In this document: positions 35,051 through 43,805 of the stretch, in pieces
Position numbering within the stretch: position 1 is the first letter of the stretch
Layout of the letters: each line of letters starts with the position of its first letter
Assembly: GCF_014297365.1 (NCBI RefSeq)
Contig: NZ_JACOQD010000006.1
Location: 1 to 64,000, forward strand
Reading direction: 5' to 3'
Length of the DNA: 64,000 bases
Source: Winogradskyella echinorum
GTDB lineage: Bacteria > Bacteroidota > Bacteroidia > Flavobacteriales > Flavobacteriaceae
Notes under the pieces: generated by a model
What the model saw: only the letters and a program-made list of their open reading frames with translations
What the model was told of the DNA's origin: nothing
Databases searched by the model: none
Translations under genes and position numbers: made by a program

Positions 35051-35941
35051 TTAAAGAAATTCCGCAGGAACTTCATCTTTATGTTTCCAACGTTTATGGG
35101 TCCATAAGTAGAATTCTGGTTTTTCATAGATTTGTTTCTCTATGAAGTCGATATACAAATCTGTAATTTCGTAGTTCTTATAGTCTCTAGGATTCATTAT
35201 AAGATTATGAAAAGTGGCTTCGTAATAACCACGTTTTACTTTTTCTATTTTAAAAAATAGTACAGGTACATCTAACCGTTTAGCAATCATTTCTGGACCA
35301 GTAATAACAGGAGCTTTAATGCCCAAAAAGTTTCTCCAATAATGCGCCTTATCTTTTTTTGGTGATTGGTCTGCCGCAAAACCTGCTGCGAATAATTCAC
35401 CTTCTTTTTTTAAACTTGTTAGTGTAGAAATCGTTTTTTTGGTTGTTACCAAATAGGCATTGTATTTAGCTCTAATGCGTTTTACGAGCTTATCGAAATA
35501 TTTATTTCTTAAGCGTTTGTATATGGCGTAGCCTTTATGTTTTATATGGCGTTGTATAACAACAGTCCATTCCCAATTAGCATAATGCGAACACATTAAT
35601 AATACACTTCTATTTTGTGTTTCTAGCTCCTTTATTTTTTCAATATTGGTGTAGACAAATCGTTTTTTTATTTCACTCTCTTTTATGGTTAGTGATTTTA
35701 TCGCTTCTAAAATAATATCACAAAAATGGCTATAGAATTTTTTAGTAATATCTGAAATTTCTTTTTCAGATTTGTCTGGGAAAACCAAGCGTAAGTTGCC
35801 TTTGACTATAGATTTTCTATAGCCAAATACACGATATAGCCAAAAACAAAGTATATCTGAAAGTCCGTATAATAATCTAAACGGAAGCATAGATACTAAC
35901 CACAGAATCGGATAAATAAGAATATAGGCAATAAGTTGCAT
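35051..35941 (-). CDS. LpxL/HtrB-type lipid A acyltransferase
   Basis: A 296-residue membrane protein with an N-terminal hydrophobic helix and the lysophospholipid/lipid A acyltransferase core. The catalytic HX4E is H119-YANW-E124, and downstream are AADQSPK and PVLFFKIEKVKRGYYE. It probably transfers a secondary acyl chain to lipid A, or in Bacteroidota to an ornithine or lipid A-like acceptor. Convergent with the PLP gene, divergent from rhomboid. Confidence 0.9.
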   Translation of the reverse strand: MQLIAYILIYPILWLVSMLPFRLLYGLSDILCFWLYRVFGYRKSIVKGNLRLVFPDKSEKEISDITKKFYSHFCDIILEAIKSLTIKESEIKKRFVYTNIEKIKELETQNRSVLLMCSHYANWEWTVVIQRHIKHKGYAIYKRLRNKYFDKLVKRIRAKYNAYLVTTKKTISTLTSLKKEGELFAAGFAADQSPKKDKAHYWRNFLGIKAPVITGPEMIAKRLDVPVLFFKIEKVKRGYYEATFHNLIMNPRDYKNYEITDLYIDFIEKQIYEKPEFYLWTHKRWKHKDEVPAEFL

Positions 35942-35955
35942 TAAAAGATGTTAGC

Positions 35956-35983
35956 TTTGAAGCGCAAAGATATATTATATTTG
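35956..35983 (+). promoter_or_regulatory. Promoter of the rhomboid gene
   Basis: TTTG (35956-35959), 16 nt, TATATTTG (35976-35983): both boxes are full matches, with slightly short spacing. Confidence 0.55.
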
Positions 35984-36002
35984 ACTTATAACTTTAGCTT
36001 AC

Positions 36003-36659
36003 ATGAACAATAATTTAGACCCAGTTACCATAGTAATAATTGCAGCCAATGTAATTATGTCCTTAAAAGGCTTTAATGATCGTTCTTTTTTTGAACAATA
36101 TAAGTTTAATGTAGGAAGTATAAGACGAGGAGAACAGATAAGAATGTTTAGCTCAGCCTTTCTGCATGCAGATCCTACACACTTGTTATTTAATATGGTT
36201 ACACTATATTTTTTTGCAAGTTATGTTATTGAACCTTTAGGGACTTTAAATTTTGTTATAATCTATATAGCAAGTTTAGTGTTTGGTAATTTATTGTCCT
36301 TGTATTTTCATAAAGATGAATATTGGTATAGTGCCATTGGTGCAAGTGGAGCTGTTACAGGTGTTTTGTATTCAGCTATTCTTATACAACCAGAAATGAG
36401 TTTGTATATGTTTTTTGTTCCTATTCCTATTCCAGGATATATTTTTGGTATAGGATACCTTTTATACTCAATTTATGGTATGAAAAATAGAATAGGTAAC
36501 ATTGGGCATGATGCTCATTTTGGTGGAGCTGTTGGTGGTTATATAGTTACACTAATCTTAATGCCTAGTTTATTTAAAACTGATTTGGGACATATAGGTT
36601 TACTAGCAATACCAATTATAATATTATATGTGCTATATAAAACAGGAAAGCTCAATTAA
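36003..36659 (+). CDS. Rhomboid family intramembrane serine protease
   Basis: A 218-residue protein with six hydrophobic segments. The catalytic Ser lies in GASGAVTG (about 115) and the catalytic His in HDAHFGGAVGGY (about 171-174). The conserved HADPTHLLFNM segment precedes them. It cleaves transmembrane substrates within the membrane. Its stop codon lies inside the following terminator hairpin. Confidence 0.93.
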   Translation: MNNNLDPVTIVIIAANVIMSLKGFNDRSFFEQYKFNVGSIRRGEQIRMFSSAFLHADPTHLLFNMVTLYFFASYVIEPLGTLNFVIIYIASLVFGNLLSLYFHKDEYWYSAIGASGAVTGVLYSAILIQPEMSLYMFFVPIPIPGYIFGIGYLLYSIYGMKNRIGNIGHDAHFGGAVGGYIVTLILMPSLFKTDLGHIGLLAIPIIILYVLYKTGKLN

Positions 36660-36685
36660 ATATAATTGAGCTTTCTTGTTGTTTT
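36646..36685. terminator. Bidirectional terminator between convergent genes
   Basis: GAAAGCTCAATTA (36646-36658) and TAATTGAGCTTTC (36663-36675) form a perfect 13-bp stem with a 4-nt loop, followed by TTGTTGTTTT. On the other strand the stem is followed by TGTTTTAT. It overlaps the rhomboid stop codon and separates it from the convergent TlpA-like gene. Confidence 0.88.
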
Positions 36686-36695
36686 AAACTAATTT

Positions 36696-37847
36696 CTATT
36701 GATTTAGAAGTTCTTCTACCTTTAATTGCAACGCTTTTCCACGTAAGTTTTTATATGCAATTTTACCGTCCTTATCTAAAATATAAGTGGCAGGTATAGA
36801 TTGGATATTATACAGTTTAGCCACAGGATCATTAAAGTATTGTAAGTTAGATACGTGATGCCATGTTAAATTATCTTTTTTAATAGCCTCTAACCATAAT
36901 TTTTTAGGATCTTTTTGTCGTTGGTCACCATCTAAAGACACACCTATAATTTCTAAACCTTGATCATGGTATTTTTCATAAATCCTTACCACATTTGGGT
37001 TTTCTTTGCGGCATGGTCCACACCAAGCTGCCCAAAAATCTATAATAGTCACTTTGCCTTTTATATCGTTTAGGCTAACCATATCTCCATTAGGATTAGG
37101 AGCTTCAAAATTTGGTGCTACTTTACCAATTTCTAAATGTGCTATTTTTTGATATTCTTCATAAAGCTCATCTAATTTTTTTCGTGTTTCTTTACCTTTA
37201 GGTGAATCTTTTAAATTCGGAGTAAGGTTTTCAAAGGCCTCAATATAAGCTTCGACGTCAATTTTAGGTTTATTAAGTTCTAAACCAATTAGGTTAAGAC
37301 TAAAATAGGCGTCATTATTAGCTTTTGCAAATGTTATTGCGTGGTTTGCCATTTCTAAGCTATAACCTTCTAAAACATTATGAATAGAATCCTTTCGCTC
37401 TAAATCATTATTTTTAATAGCATCTCTATAGTTAACAATTGTCATTTGGCTTTTTTTCCTAATTTCTGCCATTTCATCCTGAAACTTTATAAAGTCATTA
37501 TTAGTCTCAGAACCCTTAACAACTGATGCCATCGGGTTTGCCTTATTAACGGTTATGTCAATCTCACTGTTTTCGAGCATAAAAATTAGTTCACCTTTGG
37601 TGCCATCTATAGATAAAAAACGAACAGCGGGCTCTTCAATAGAACCGGTTATTTTAAACTTTTCATCCATAACTATTGCTGTGTCAGTCACAACTTGTTG
37701 TCCGCGTTCATCAACCTGCTTCAAGTATATTCTTACACCATTATAAACATCTTTTGCATTTCCGTTTATTAGATATCCTGTTCTAGATTCCGTTTTGCAA
37801 GCTGTAAGCAATAATCCAATAATAGTAATTGTAAGTATTCTTTTCAT
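36696..37847 (-). CDS. TlpA/ResA-like thiol-disulfide oxidoreductase lipoprotein
   Basis: A 383-residue lipoprotein from the ATG at 37847 (MKRILTITIIGLLLTAC, lipobox Cys17); the open frame extends 31 codons further upstream but lacks signal character. Residues about 20-120 are a DUF4369-type beta domain, 130-240 helical, and 245-383 a thioredoxin fold with redox motif WCGPC (about 275) and a cis-Pro segment IPATYILD. It faces the periplasm, reducing or oxidising protein thiols. This DUF4369-TlpA architecture is typical of Bacteroidota. Confidence 0.92.
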   Translation of the reverse strand: MKRILTITIIGLLLTACKTESRTGYLINGNAKDVYNGVRIYLKQVDERGQQVVTDTAIVMDEKFKITGSIEEPAVRFLSIDGTKGELIFMLENSEIDITVNKANPMASVVKGSETNNDFIKFQDEMAEIRKKSQMTIVNYRDAIKNNDLERKDSIHNVLEGYSLEMANHAITFAKANNDAYFSLNLIGLELNKPKIDVEAYIEAFENLTPNLKDSPKGKETRKKLDELYEEYQKIAHLEIGKVAPNFEAPNPNGDMVSLNDIKGKVTIIDFWAAWCGPCRKENPNVVRIYEKYHDQGLEIIGVSLDGDQRQKDPKKLWLEAIKKDNLTWHHVSNLQYFNDPVAKLYNIQSIPATYILDKDGKIAYKNLRGKALQLKVEELLNQ

Positions 37848-37965
37848 GATTTTCTTTTTTTGTAGCACACAAATATATAAACAATGCTGAGAAAATTGAA
37901 GAACGGCTTGTGAATTAAATCTTAAATAGTACGTAATCATTTTATAAGAATCATATATTTTACAA

Positions 37966-37973
37966 TACTTTTG
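37966..37973 (+). promoter_or_regulatory. -7 element of mnmE
   Basis: TACTTTTG matches TAnnTTTG fully, 18 nt before the ATG at 37991; the only -33 candidate (TTTA, 37941-37944) is 21 nt upstream. Confidence 0.5.
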
Positions 37974-37990
37974 CAGTAAAGAATTCTAAC

Positions 37991-39376
37991 ATGCATAACG
38001 ATACTATTGTAGCTTTAGCAACACCATCTGGAAGTGGAGCAATTGCTGTTATAAGATTATCTGGTAATGATGCCATTGCATTAGCCTCTAATTCGTTTAA
38101 ATCTGTTTCTAATAAAAACTTAAGTGTACAACCCACTCATACCATTCATTTAGGACATATAATTGATGGTGAAAAAACCCTTGATGAGGTTTTGGTATCC
38201 GTTTTTAAAAACCCAAATTCGTATACAGGAGAGGATGTTATAGAGATATCTTGCCATGGCTCCAACTATATTCAACAAGAAATCATTCAATTATTTCTTC
38301 GAAAAGGCTGCCGAATGGCAACTGCGGGTGAGTTTACGTTGCGAGCTTTTTTAAATGGGAAGCTCGATTTAAGTCAGGCAGAAGCTGTAGCCGATTTAAT
38401 TTCAAGTGATAATGAAGCCTCACATCAAATTGCGATGCAGCAAATGCGAGGTGGTTTTTCTTCTGAAATTGCCAAGCTACGAGAAGAACTTTTAAATTTT
38501 GCATCCTTAATAGAATTAGAACTCGACTTTGCCGAAGAAGATGTAGAGTTTGCGGATAGAACTCAGTTTAAACAATTGATAGAACGCATAACTTTTGTTT
38601 TAAAACGTTTAATTGATTCGTTTGCTGTAGGAAATGTGATTAAAAATGGAATTCCAGTGGCTATTGTTGGAGAACCTAATGTTGGGAAATCAACATTATT
38701 AAACGCTTTATTGAATGAAGATAGAGCGATTGTATCTGAAATAGCAGGAACCACAAGAGATACTATTGAAGACGAAATTTCTATTGGAGGTATTGGTTTT
38801 CGATTTATCGATACTGCAGGTATTAGGGAAACCAAAGATGTGGTTGAGAGTATTGGAATAAAGAAAACCTTTGAAAAAATAGAACAATCGCAGGTCACTA
38901 TTTACTTATTTGATGCTCAAAAAAATATAGAGACGCTTGAAGCGGTTAGAATTGAGATTGAAAAAATAAGAAATAAATATCCTCAAAAGCCTTTATTGGT
39001 GATTGCGAATAAAATAGATACACTTAGTGATTTGCAATTAGCGGAAATCAACAAAAATATTGCAGACGTATTATTGTTATCTGCTAAAACAGGTTTTGGA
39101 GTAGAGCAATTAACCAATTCACTTCTTAATTTAATAAATACTGGTGCGCTTAGAAATAACGAAACCATTGTAACTAATTCTCGTCATTATGATGCCTTAT
39201 TAAAAGCTTTTGAAGAGATTCAGAAAGTGCAGCATGGATTAGAAACAGGCTTGTCTGGTGATTTATTGGCTATCGATATTCGCCAAGCTTTGTATCACTT
39301 CGGTGAGATTACAGGAGAAATTACCAATGATGATTTATTGGGTAATATTTTTGCTAATTTTTGTATTGGAAAGTAA
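37991..39376 (+). CDS. mnmE: tRNA modification GTPase MnmE
   Basis: A 461-residue protein of the usual length. The N-terminal formyl-THF-binding domain begins IVALATPSGSGAIAVIRLSG. A central Ras-like G domain is inserted in the helical domain: G1 GEPNVGKS (about 227), G2 GTTRDT, G3 DTAG, G4 NKID. The invariant C-terminal CIGK is present. With MnmG it makes the 5-carboxymethylaminomethyl modification of wobble uridine. Housekeeping gene and a useful phylogenetic marker. Confidence 0.97.
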   Translation: MHNDTIVALATPSGSGAIAVIRLSGNDAIALASNSFKSVSNKNLSVQPTHTIHLGHIIDGEKTLDEVLVSVFKNPNSYTGEDVIEISCHGSNYIQQEIIQLFLRKGCRMATAGEFTLRAFLNGKLDLSQAEAVADLISSDNEASHQIAMQQMRGGFSSEIAKLREELLNFASLIELELDFAEEDVEFADRTQFKQLIERITFVLKRLIDSFAVGNVIKNGIPVAIVGEPNVGKSTLLNALLNEDRAIVSEIAGTTRDTIEDEISIGGIGFRFIDTAGIRETKDVVESIGIKKTFEKIEQSQVTIYLFDAQKNIETLEAVRIEIEKIRNKYPQKPLLVIANKIDTLSDLQLAEINKNIADVLLLSAKTGFGVEQLTNSLLNLINTGALRNNETIVTNSRHYDALLKAFEEIQKVQHGLETGLSGDLLAIDIRQALYHFGEITGEITNDDLLGNIFANFCIGK

Positions 39377-39430
39377 CTTGCACAACTAGGTGTAACCTCT
39401 TCACAGAAATTAAGTAAGTCTAAGGTTTGC

Positions 39431-39438
39431 TATATTTG
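39431..39438 (+). promoter_or_regulatory. -7 element of the TPR/AraC regulator
   Basis: TATATTTG, a full match to TAnnTTTG, 28 nt before the ATG at 39467; no -33 box was recognised. Confidence 0.4.
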
Positions 39439-39466
39439 TTGAAACGTCTGATTTCTATTTTCTTAA

Positions 39467-41254
39467 ATGGCTATTCCTAGAAAATCCATAGCAGTACTTC
39501 CTTTCGTCAATATGAGTAGTGATATTGAAAACGAATACTTCTGCGATGGATTGACAGAAGAAATTATAAACGCCTTAGCAAAAATCAAACAACTTTCTGT
39601 TACTTCCCGTACATCTTCATTTTATTTTAAAAACAAGTCAGTAACAGCAAGCGAAATAAGAGAGAAACTTGAGGTAGCTACCTTTATTGAAGGTAGTGTA
39701 AGAACCTCAAAGAAGAAAATGCGTATAACAGTGCAGATGATTGATACTGTTGACGATTTTCATTTCTGGTCAGAAACCTTTGATAGAAACCCAGATAACA
39801 TTTTTGAAATTCAAGATGAAATTAGTCTATTCATTGCTGAAAAATTACGTGAACATGTAGGTCATATTGAGATAGAAGATAAGCTAGTAGCACCTATTGA
39901 TGTGCCTGTAGCTATTTATAGAGAATACCTGAAAGGGAGGTATTACATTATGAAGTTGGATTATAAAAATTCAATTAAGGGTATCAATATCTTAAAAGAT
40001 GTAATACATAAATCACCCAATTTTCCCAATCCCTATTTAGATATAAATCTAGCCTATATTAATATGGGAACTATGGGACTTTTACCTGCATTTGAAGCCT
40101 ACGAGAAGGCCCAGCCTTATTTGTCAAAGGCATTAGTGCTGGACCCAAACTCATCAAGGTCACAATTGAATTTGGCTTTGATTGAATGTTGGCAAAATTG
40201 GAATCTTAAGAAAGCTTACGAACACGCTCATAAGGCTCTGGAGATGCAGCAAGCAGACGATATTTACTTAACCATTTCTAATTTTTTGACAGTAGAAGGG
40301 AAATTAGATGCAGCACATAATTACCTTGAAAAAGCATTACAATTAGATCCGTATGCCGCTATCAATCATCATTATAAAGGGTTTTTATATTACTTAAAAG
40401 AAGAATACACCACAGCAATACCTTTCTTAAAAAAAGCTTTGGAGCTAGACCCTAAATTACCCTTTCCACCAATTTACATTGGGATTTGTTTATTACTATC
40501 AGGCAAATCAAATGAAGCTTTGACGTACTTTGGTTCACTTAAAGGAGTTTCTGTGAAAGACCTTACGAAATTAGGAGGTGAAACCATGTGTTATGCGTAC
40601 CTTAATGAGACGGAAAAGTGTAATGATGGATTAAAAGAACTAGAAACGTATTTATCAACAGCCCTTGTAGATAAGGCATTAACATTTTTAATATTAGTTA
40701 ATGCGTTATTAGGTAATGATGAAAAGGTGGTTGATTTAATAACGCAAGCATACAATAATCATTTACCATTAATTTTAGTATTAAATCCATCACCAATTCT
40801 TAAGCCTTTAAAAACTTACAAAGGATTTAAAGATATTATGCTTAAAGCTATTCCAGATAACGACAACTACAAACAAAAGAAAAAGTACAAACAAGCACTA
40901 TTAAATAAAGACGAAATAGAGAAGTACACAAAGGAACTTGAACAGATTATGATGGATTATAAATTGTACTTAAATCCAGACTTGTCATTAAAAGATTTAG
41001 CCTCTTACTTAGAACTGCCAACCAATTACGTTTCTCAATTATTAAACCTAGGGTTTCAAAAAAACTTCTCTGAATATGTGAATACTTTTAGAGTCAAGGA
41101 ATTTAAAGAACGAGTACTTTTAAAAGAAAATAAAGGTTTAACCATTATGGCTGTAGCATACGATAGTGGTTTTAATTCTAAAACAGTATTTAATACGTTC
41201 TTTAAAAAAATAGAAGGAATAACACCAAATACTTATCTTAAAAGTAATAGTTAG
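39467..41254 (+). CDS. TolB-like / TPR / AraC-type HTH regulator
   Basis: A 595-residue protein with an unusual composition. Residues 1-130 resemble the TolB-like N-terminal domain seen in front of TPR arrays and adenylate cyclases (KSIAVLPFVNMSSDIENEYF). Residues about 140-440 are tetratricopeptide repeats (KALELDPKLPFPPIYIGICL, EKALQLDPYAAINHHYKGFL). The last 100 residues are a complete AraC-type double helix-turn-helix (LKDLASYLELPTNYVSQLLN, then MAVAYDSGFNSKTVFNTFFK). No signal peptide or membrane helix, so cytoplasmic. It heads an accessory cluster in which two promoters share a palindrome that begins at its own stop codon, so it is the obvious candidate regulator. Confidence 0.88.
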   Translation: MAIPRKSIAVLPFVNMSSDIENEYFCDGLTEEIINALAKIKQLSVTSRTSSFYFKNKSVTASEIREKLEVATFIEGSVRTSKKKMRITVQMIDTVDDFHFWSETFDRNPDNIFEIQDEISLFIAEKLREHVGHIEIEDKLVAPIDVPVAIYREYLKGRYYIMKLDYKNSIKGINILKDVIHKSPNFPNPYLDINLAYINMGTMGLLPAFEAYEKAQPYLSKALVLDPNSSRSQLNLALIECWQNWNLKKAYEHAHKALEMQQADDIYLTISNFLTVEGKLDAAHNYLEKALQLDPYAAINHHYKGFLYYLKEEYTTAIPFLKKALELDPKLPFPPIYIGICLLLSGKSNEALTYFGSLKGVSVKDLTKLGGETMCYAYLNETEKCNDGLKELETYLSTALVDKALTFLILVNALLGNDEKVVDLITQAYNNHLPLILVLNPSPILKPLKTYKGFKDIMLKAIPDNDNYKQKKKYKQALLNKDEIEKYTKELEQIMMDYKLYLNPDLSLKDLASYLELPTNYVSQLLNLGFQKNFSEYVNTFRVKEFKERVLLKENKGLTIMAVAYDSGFNSKTVFNTFFKKIEGITPNTYLKSNS

Positions 41255-41304
41255 TTCTGATTCTTAAAGTAGAACTTTGTAATTCTGTAGTCTACTTAAT
41301 TTTA
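41250..41304 (+). promoter_or_regulatory. Palindrome-bearing promoter, copy 1
   Basis: 41250-41278 is a 29-bp sequence repeated exactly at 43549-43577. Inside it AGTTCT (41253-41258) and AGAACT (41271-41276) are inverted, 12 nt apart. TTTG (41276-41279) as -33 overlaps the right arm and TAATTTTA (41297-41304) as -7 follows 17 nt on. It is placed to drive the serine hydrolase gene. Confidence 0.6.
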
Positions 41305-41329
41305 TCAAAAATTAAATGATACTGTAGAA

Positions 41330-41476
41330 TTGAAAACTAAAAAGTATCAAGAACTAATAGAAATTCTACAATTCATCATTTTAAATCAACAGTTCAGTTT
41401 ATTGGATTCAGAAACATCTATATTTTATAGAAAATTTGCAGCTGAATTTAAAAAAGTATCCATCATAAACGAATAA
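41330..41476 (+). CDS. Possible 48-aa leader ORF (doubtful)
   Basis: A TTG-initiated frame, LKTKKYQELIEILQFIILNQ and onward, ending 2 nt before the serine hydrolase ATG. Its composition is protein-like (helical, charged), and it lies just after the promoter. But there is no ATG, and its stop lies in a leader sequence shared with 44718-44751 where the same codon is CAA. It may be a decayed gene end. Confidence 0.22.
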   Translation: MKTKKYQELIEILQFIILNQQFSLLDSETSIFYRKFAAEFKKVSIINE

Positions 41477-41478
41477 TT

Positions 41479-43452
41479 ATGAAATCAATTAAAATGAAAA
41501 ATCGATTTATTCTACTATTTGCTTTAGTTATACTTAGTGCCTGTAATGAGAAAGCTAAATCAGGTACAACCCAACAACCAACACTAGCCGATTATGCTAT
41601 TGGTGAAACATGGGTATGGAAGTATAAAGGCGTAACCACGGAAGGAGAGGTTAGATCTAAAGGGATAGACACTCGAGAAATAATAGAAGTTAATGGTGAG
41701 TTGCATATAACTATCGGTAAGGATACGATTCCTGTTTCAGAAATGGTAAAGCCTGAAGAAAGTAAGACGCCAAAGTACGATTGGCCACTTAAAGAAGGAA
41801 AAAAGTGGGTTTATGAAGAAAACTGGACAAGTCAAGATGGTACAACCGGAAAACAGCAAATGAACGCTGAAGTATTATCCTATAAAGAAGAAACAGTAGA
41901 AGCTGGAACTTTTATGGCGTACACCATTCACTATAATGGTAATATCACAAATTCTAGAGGGTATAATGCGGTTGTAGATGAGGTTTGGCTATACGCACCT
42001 GAAGTTAAAAACTTTATAAAGCTAACTCAAAAACAAGATGATTTTGTGTATAACGAAGAACTCGTTGAGTATTCTGATAAGCCATTAAAAAGTAAAGTTC
42101 AATTAGAGAATCAAATCATTGGAAAAGTGAAGTTTTTGGAAGAAACTGAGGACTTTAGTACTATAGCAAATAAAATGGTCGACTATAAAATACCTGCTCT
42201 CTCGCTTGCAGTTATTAATGATGGGAAAATAGAGTGGACTGAAATGTTTCAAAATTCAAATTTTTCAGAGCAGAATTTAAACGATTCTAGCATTTTTCAA
42301 GCAGCATCCTTATCGAAACCCGTAACTTTTTTCGCTGCCTTACGAATGCATACAGCAGGAAAAATAGATTTAGATGAAAATATAGAACAGTACATAAAGA
42401 ATTACAAATTACCACAAGGCAAACAAACGGTTGAAAACCCAGTAACCTTTCGTAATATCTTTTCGCATACTTCTGGTATTACCTCAGGAGGCTATCAAGG
42501 TTATGCTAAAGACCAGGTTATGCCAAGTGATGTTGAGGTTTTAAATGGTAGTGAAGGTGTTAATTCACCAGCAATAGAAGTTATTTCAACACCCAATGAA
42601 ATGTTAGCGTATTCGGGTGGTGGCTATACCTTAGCTGAGGTGGCACTTCAGGATATTTTTAATGATGATTTTTCAAATATTATGAACCAATGGATACTTC
42701 AACCTATTGGTATGGAGAATTCTCAATTCACACAACCATTGCAACCATCAGATTCAAGTAAAGTTGCAAAAGGCTATACGTCAAATGGTGTTGTTTTAGA
42801 AGGTGGTTGGAGAAACCATCCAGAACAAGCAGCAGCAGGACTTTGGAGTAATGCTAATGATATGGCTAAATTTTTAATTGAAATTTATAAAGGTTATCAA
42901 GGCAAAAATTCAGTTTTTTCTAAAGAAGAAATTCAATCGATACTCAATCAAGAGCGAGATGGACATATTTATGGGTTAATTGTAGATAAGTCAGAAAATG
43001 GTTTTGCAATTACCCATTATGGAGGCAATGCTGGCTATCGTACAGGCATGACCATAGACCTTAATACTGGAAAAGGATTGGTCTATTTAATTAATTCAGA
43101 TAATGGTGGTGCTCTGGGCAATGAGTTGCTGTTATCTACTTCTCAATTGTACAATTGGAATCACTTTAAACGCACATCTGTTAAACGAAATCAATCAGAT
43201 ACTACATTATTAAAACAACTTACAGGGAAATATAAATGGAATAATCAGGTTGATCTGTCTGTAAGTTTTAATGATGAAACAAAACTACTTTCATTGCACT
43301 TTCCAAACGGTGATGCCTATAATCTTATTTCAATTGAAGGCGAAGAAATAAGTTTCATCAATCCAAATACTGGAGTCAATGTCAAATTTTTAAGGTCGAG
43401 TGACTATAATTCATTTCTCTTATATGGACAAACAGCCGTAAAGCTTAATTAA
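41479..43452 (+). CDS. Serine beta-lactamase-fold hydrolase, lipoprotein
   Basis: A 657-residue protein with a lipoprotein signal (ILSAC; start at 41479 or the in-frame ATG at 41494). Residues about 25-205 form a strand-rich domain of unknown role (DYAIGETWVWKYKG). Residues 215-560 are a class C beta-lactamase/esterase fold: SxxK as SLSK (about 276), YSG in AYSGGGY, and HYGGN for the third motif. The C-terminal 90 residues are a beta domain. Relatives are mostly peptidases or esterases rather than antibiotic-degrading enzymes; no resistance should be assumed. Confidence 0.88.
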   Translation: MKSIKMKNRFILLFALVILSACNEKAKSGTTQQPTLADYAIGETWVWKYKGVTTEGEVRSKGIDTREIIEVNGELHITIGKDTIPVSEMVKPEESKTPKYDWPLKEGKKWVYEENWTSQDGTTGKQQMNAEVLSYKEETVEAGTFMAYTIHYNGNITNSRGYNAVVDEVWLYAPEVKNFIKLTQKQDDFVYNEELVEYSDKPLKSKVQLENQIIGKVKFLEETEDFSTIANKMVDYKIPALSLAVINDGKIEWTEMFQNSNFSEQNLNDSSIFQAASLSKPVTFFAALRMHTAGKIDLDENIEQYIKNYKLPQGKQTVENPVTFRNIFSHTSGITSGGYQGYAKDQVMPSDVEVLNGSEGVNSPAIEVISTPNEMLAYSGGGYTLAEVALQDIFNDDFSNIMNQWILQPIGMENSQFTQPLQPSDSSKVAKGYTSNGVVLEGGWRNHPEQAAAGLWSNANDMAKFLIEIYKGYQGKNSVFSKEEIQSILNQERDGHIYGLIVDKSENGFAITHYGGNAGYRTGMTIDLNTGKGLVYLINSDNGGALGNELLLSTSQLYNWNHFKRTSVKRNQSDTTLLKQLTGKYKWNNQVDLSVSFNDETKLLSLHFPNGDAYNLISIEGEEISFINPNTGVNVKFLRSSDYNSFLLYGQTAVKLN

Positions 43453-43548
43453 GTTTATATTTTGTGTAGTTGCTAAAATAAATAGATGCAGTTAACACCA
43501 ACCCATAAGCTGTAAAATATAACCACCCAAGGATATTCAATTCTTAAT

Positions 43549-43603
43549 GTTAGTTCTGATTCTTAAAGTAGAACTTTAAACTCAGTCTACCACGCTACTT
43601 TTG
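43549..43603 (+). promoter_or_regulatory. Palindrome-bearing promoter, copy 2
   Basis: The same 29 bp as copy 1 (43549-43577) with arms AGTTCT (43552-43557) and AGAACT (43570-43575). TTTA (43575-43578) as -33 and TACTTTTG (43596-43603) as -7 are again 17 nt apart. It precedes the 54-aa gene and the DUF4386 gene. Confidence 0.65.
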
Positions 43604-43627
43604 AAATCATAAGTAAAAACTTAATCA

Positions 43628-43792
43628 ATGGAAAAAATGAAAACAAAAAAAACTAAAAAAGGAGTCAAACTAGGCATAGGAATCATACTAGGAACTATAG
43701 TTGGTTATTTAACCTCAAATATACAATTGTGGTTTGTTTTAGGAATTGCTATTGGAGCAGCTTTGGAATATGGCACTCAAAGAAAATCATAA
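43628..43792 (+). CDS. 54-aa two-span membrane protein
   Basis: MEKMKTKKTKKGVKLGIGII and onward: a very basic N-terminus, then two glycine-containing hydrophobic helices (about 13-30 and 32-48), ending GTQRKS. It lies 24 nt after a full -7 box and 13 nt before the DUF4386 gene, so it looks like the first gene of that unit. The positive-inside pattern supports a real membrane protein. Family not recognised. Confidence 0.6.
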   Translation: MEKMKTKKTKKGVKLGIGIILGTIVGYLTSNIQLWFVLGIAIGAALEYGTQRKS

Positions 43793-43805
43793 AATTAAAT
43801 AATCT

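Noticed and set aside
41479-43452. Antibiotic resistance beta-lactamase
   Set aside because: SxxK and Y-S-G motifs fit the broad class C fold of esterases and peptidases; lipoprotein anchoring and extra beta domains argue against a dedicated resistance enzyme.
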